Virus record (IMG/VR): IMGVR_UViG_3300031963_000263
Location: 1-46,390 of that record
Source: a virus
DNA length: 46,390 nucleotides
Direction: 5' to 3' (one strand)
The translations under genes were made by a program, and so were the position numbers. Position 1 is the stretch's first letter. Every line of letters begins with the position of its first letter. Shown here piece by piece: positions 43,147 through 46,390 of the stretch. Below the pieces are notes generated by a model that was not told where the DNA came from, did no database searches, and worked only from the letters and a program-made list of their open reading frames with translations.

Positions 43147-46100
43147 TTACATCCTCCATTATAACTGTTCCATCTTTGGTTTTACCAAAACTAAATTTAT
43201 AAGCATTTCCTTCTTGAACATGCATATAGGCTTTTGGAAATGCTGTTGGAAATACTGTGACTGAATGCAGATCTCGTGAAGTATCTGCTAGTGTAAGCGA
43301 AGCCATCTTTTTACCAGTTTTTGTAATTCTTGATTTAAAAGATACAACAAACATTTCATCTTCTTTATAAGGAAGTTGTTTATAACTTAAAAACTTAATC
43401 AATGCATTTGAAGATCCTTTTATTTCATCCACAGGAACTGCAGACACAATCCTGTTATCATTAGCAAGAATAATATAAGTACGACCAGTCTCAATAGTGG
43501 TACTTTCATCATCAAATATACCAACAGACCCAGTCTTGTCCAAAATTTCAACTCTTGACCATCCCTTTCCTCGTTTAATTGCTTTAGCCATTCCCAATAA
43601 AACAAAAGAACCTTTTTCTTCAAAGTCACAAACATCTTGAATAAATGCATAATAGTGTGAAGGTATTGTTATATTGAACTCTGGAAGATTTAAATACTCA
43701 TAAATATTTTCTTTAATTTCTGCATCATTTCTAGGATTATCTGGAAAGGTCGCTGCACCAATTACCTTTAAAGCATTTAATGCTCTGCTATTTACTCCAT
43801 TACCCTTTGTAAATGTAAACTCCTCTAACTCTTTATAATTGTTAAATGGTCTTGCATTAATATATTTTTGTGCAATATTATCTGAAATAAACTTAATTCC
43901 AGTGAGACCAAAACGAATTCCTTTACCTTCAATTTTAAAATCTAAATCAGAATCATTAATATGAGGAAGTTTAATTGAAATTCCCATACGCTTTGCTTCA
44001 ATCAAATATTCTGTACGACCATCTTTATCTTTTTCATTTTTAAGAAGAGCAAACATAAACTCAAGCGGATAATAATATTTTAACCACGCCGTCCAATACG
44101 AGAGCGTAGAATAAGCAACCGCATGAGACTTGTTGAACGAATAACCCGCATGCGCTTCAAAGTCATGCCATAGATCAAGGGCTTGATTAGGAGAGATGAA
44201 CTTGCTCGCCCCAGCAACAAACCTGTCTTGAAAAATATTGAACTCTTTTGCATCTTTCTTTTTACCAATAATCTTTCTTACTTTGTCTGCCTCTGCCATT
44301 GTCATCCCACCAAGATAAACGCAAGCCTGCATAACCTGTTCCTGATATAGAATACACCCATATGTATCATCAGTAAATTCTTTCATAATTTGATGGGTAT
44401 ATGAAACATTTTGTTTACCATGTTTACGAGCAATATAGTCTTTACCAATAGTGTTCATGGCTCCTGGACGAACAAGGGCATTTGATGCTGCAAGTTCATT
44501 AAAGTTTTTTACGCCCATCTTAACTAATAGGTTTGTATATGGTGTTGCTTCACATTGAAATACGCCTTTTGTATACCCGTCTGAAAGCATCTCATAAACT
44601 TTAGGATCTGATAAATCTAAAGATAATAAATCTATTTCTTTATAGTGATTTTCTTTTATCATTGCAATTGCATCTTGAATTACGCTTAATGTTTTTAAAC
44701 CAAGCGCATCAATCTTGATAAGACCAATCTTTTCAGCCTCTTCCATGTCAACACCAACCACAGGTATGCGATCATCGGATCCAGGAGAAGAGCGAGTTTC
44801 CAACGGTGCAAACCTAAAGATTGGATCCTTACTAGTAACCACACCAGCAGCATGAATGCCAGTACCTCTAATACGACCTCGTAGTTGTTCCCCATAAATT
44901 TCTACCTCTGGATATTTCTCTCTAAACCATTCTGTGGTTTTTGATCTACAAAACTCATCCCAAGTATCAACTAATTTTAAAACCTTGTTAACATCTGTTA
45001 ATGGAATATCTAATACTCTTGCAACATCTCTTACAACACCTTTATCTTTAAATTCTAAAAAGGTTGCAATAGAGGCAACGTGTCTATATTGTCTAACTAA
45101 ATAATCTTTTACTTCGTCACGACGTGTATCTTGAATATCTGTATCAATGTCAGGAAAGTCATTACGATCTGGATTAATAAAACGGAAAAACAATAAGCCA
45201 TGCTCTATTGGATCAATTGTTGTAATACCAAGTAAATAACATACTAAAGAACCAGCAGATGATCCACGACCTGGACCAACAAGAATTCCTTCTTTCTTTG
45301 CCCAATTAATCATGTTGCTAACTACCAAAAAATAAGGTGCAAACTTTTTATTGCGAATAATCTCTAACTCTTCATCAAGTCTTTGTTCATAAACATCATT
45401 GCCAATCCAATTGCTATTAAGTCTATACTTTTCAAGTCCTGCAAATGCTAAGTTTGCTAACTCTTGATCTGGATTTTTATATTGAACGGGAAGAAGATTT
45501 AATCCATCCTGAATGTTATAGTCTTCTACTGTATCTGCTAATAGTAATGTGTTTGAGTATATATCTTCTCTATCAATACCTTGCTTTTGCATATCTGCTT
45601 TAATTTCTTCATAAGACATTAAATGAATATTAAATTTATTAAATGTTATATTACGATCAGCCCCGTAAAGATAGTCAAGTCTTTCCATCATATCTTTTTT
45701 CTTTTTAGATTTTTCGTATGATGCCTCTTTATCAATTTTTGCATGTGTATTTAAAAGTAATTTAAATTCTTGTATCTCTCTTTGAGACGTATCTGAATGA
45801 TGACAATCTGGAGTTACAACAACCTTTATGTTAAACTCGTCTGCAAGTTCAAGCAAATATTTATTTATTTCAGGAGTGTTGTGTGGCATTACCTCAATAT
45901 AGTAATCGCTACCAAAGTTATCTTTAAACCATTTTATGTGTTTTTTAGCAAGAGCAAACTCTTGTTCTTCTAATGCTTTAACCAAAACGCTACTTGGACA
46001 GGCAGACGTTACAATAATACCTTCTTTATATTTTTGCAGTATCTCAAAGTCAAACCTTGGTTTTTTAAAGAATCCATCTGTCCATGCAATCTCACTAATT

Positions 46101-46390
46101 TTATTAAGATTTTCTAAACCTTTTTGGTTCTTGGCTAGAAGAATAATGTGGTTGTAGACAAGATCTTGTTGACCTTCTCTTTCAGACTTATCTCTTTTAT
46201 CAGATATGTCTGCACACATGTATCCTTCTAAGCCAAGAATAGGCTTTACGCCTTTTGCTTTTGCAATTCGGTACAGTTCCCGATGCCCAGATAAGGTTCC
46301 GTGATCTGTGATAGCCAATGCTGGCATACCAAGTTCAACTGCTCGGTCTATATATTCTTCTGGAGTAGCAACACCATCAAATAATGAATA
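43136..46390 (-). CDS. dnaE: DNA polymerase III alpha subunit, DnaE type (5' end outside window, 1084 aa seen)
   Basis: The frame is open to the right edge; the visible part starts Y-S-L-F-D-G-V, so only a few residues of the PHP domain are missing. The PHP domain (ALAITDHGTLSGHREL, VVTPDCHHSD) is followed by the palm with PDIDTDIQDTRRDEV (catalytic Asp pair), IDALGLKTL, GVFQCEATP, LYQEQVMQA and FNKSHAVAYS, then a C-terminal OB-like part (VSFKSRITKTGKKMASLTLADTS). It is the replicative polymerase core. A polymerase of this class is typical of the largest actinophages. No beta clamp or loader is seen. Confidence 0.96.
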   Translation of the reverse strand, partial: YSLFDGVATPEEYIDRAVELGMPALAITDHGTLSGHRELYRIAKAKGVKPILGLEGYMCADISDKRDKSEREGQQDLVYNHIILLAKNQKGLENLNKISEIAWTDGFFKKPRFDFEILQKYKEGIIVTSACPSSVLVKALEEQEFALAKKHIKWFKDNFGSDYYIEVMPHNTPEINKYLLELADEFNIKVVVTPDCHHSDTSQREIQEFKLLLNTHAKIDKEASYEKSKKKKDMMERLDYLYGADRNITFNKFNIHLMSYEEIKADMQKQGIDREDIYSNTLLLADTVEDYNIQDGLNLLPVQYKNPDQELANLAFAGLEKYRLNSNWIGNDVYEQRLDEELEIIRNKKFAPYFLVVSNMINWAKKEGILVGPGRGSSAGSLVCYLLGITTIDPIEHGLLFFRFINPDRNDFPDIDTDIQDTRRDEVKDYLVRQYRHVASIATFLEFKDKGVVRDVARVLDIPLTDVNKVLKLVDTWDEFCRSKTTEWFREKYPEVEIYGEQLRGRIRGTGIHAAGVVTSKDPIFRFAPLETRSSPGSDDRIPVVGVDMEEAEKIGLIKIDALGLKTLSVIQDAIAMIKENHYKEIDLLSLDLSDPKVYEMLSDGYTKGVFQCEATPYTNLLVKMGVKNFNELAASNALVRPGAMNTIGKDYIARKHGKQNVSYTHQIMKEFTDDTYGCILYQEQVMQACVYLGGMTMAEADKVRKIIGKKKDAKEFNIFQDRFVAGASKFISPNQALDLWHDFEAHAGYSFNKSHAVAYSTLSYWTAWLKYYYPLEFMFALLKNEKDKDGRTEYLIEAKRMGISIKLPHINDSDLDFKIEGKGIRFGLTGIKFISDNIAQKYINARPFNNYKELEEFTFTKGNGVNSRALNALKVIGAATFPDNPRNDAEIKENIYEYLNLPEFNITIPSHYYAFIQDVCDFEEKGSFVLLGMAKAIKRGKGWSRVEILDKTGSVGIFDDESTTIETGRTYIILANDNRIVSAVPVDEIKGSSNALIKFLSYKQLPYKEDEMFVVSFKSRITKTGKKMASLTLADTSRDLHSVTVFPTAFPKAYMHVQEGNAYKFSFGKTKDGTVIMEDVNVS

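Noticed and set aside
43420-44895. Additional leftward frames inside dnaE
   Set aside because: Leu/Arg-rich shadow frames within conserved polymerase coding sequence.
1-46390. Integrase, attachment sites, transposase or IS element
   Set aside because: No tyrosine or serine recombinase, DDE transposase or terminal inverted repeats were seen in any frame; the tRNA genes show no partial duplicates.

Overview
The window is a 46.4-kb piece of a large, AT-rich tailed-phage genome. Phage identity rests on terminase small- and large-subunit genes, a CHAP endolysin next to holin-like membrane proteins, a RecA-like recombinase, a DnaE-type DNA polymerase III alpha subunit, a RuvC-like resolvase, a Cas4/RecB-like nuclease and three tRNA genes. 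A WhiB-family protein, a DUF7455-type protein, a proteasome-like peptidase and many apparently leaderless genes point to an actinobacterial host. The low GC and two secreted Ig-like or coiled-coil proteins, one ending in a tail that I recall from freshwater Nanopelagicales (acI) surface proteins, make a phage of that group the best guess. The host is inferred, not shown. No portal, major capsid or tail genes are in view, so this is only part of the genome.

Layout. 1-3.5 kb (+): a truncated DUF932 gene, tRNA-Asp, and a compact run of small early-type genes with overlapping starts and stops. 3.5-5.5 kb: mostly non-coding DNA carrying at least eleven copies of an 8-bp repeat (CAAACCTT or its complement), some inside a perfect consensus promoter, around one gene of a four-member paralogous family (DUF6065-like). 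5.5-8.1 kb: tiny zinc-ribbon genes, a second paralog and an SGNH-hydrolase-like gene. 8.1-18.1 kb: a very AT-rich accessory island with a complete cytochrome P450, a sugar-nucleotidyltransferase-like protein, an NAD-dependent epimerase/dehydratase and about eight glycosyltransferase-like proteins, many overlapping by ATGA.

18.1-46.4 kb is read entirely leftward (- strand). In transcription order from the right edge: dnaE, recA, zinc-finger and nuclease genes, a RuvC-like gene, terminase small and large subunits, two long secreted proteins, membrane and lipoprotein genes, holin-like and endolysin genes, a proteasome-like Ntn hydrolase, the DUF6065 gene, two tRNAs (Gly, Glu), Hsp20, small Zn proteins, SNase-type nuclease, thioredoxin, putative head-associated proteins, another paralog, WhiB, a SAM methyltransferase, a pyrimidine-dimer-glycosylase-like protein and small membrane proteins, ending at a clear terminator near 18.12 kb.

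The genes make sense as a lytic phage that brings its own replication and recombination machinery, lysis functions and host-control factors (WhiB, Hsp20, thioredoxin, Ntn peptidase), plus a large set for making or altering glycans or a small molecule. More than twenty genes under 60 codons were found by reading the sequence directly. The features of greatest interest are the P450/glycosyltransferase island, the repeat-studded regulatory region, the proteasome-like peptidase with the T1/D17/K33 pattern, the secreted surface-like proteins, a hairpin present in three copies, and a recurrent leaderless promoter design (-10 box, exactly 6 nt, ATG).
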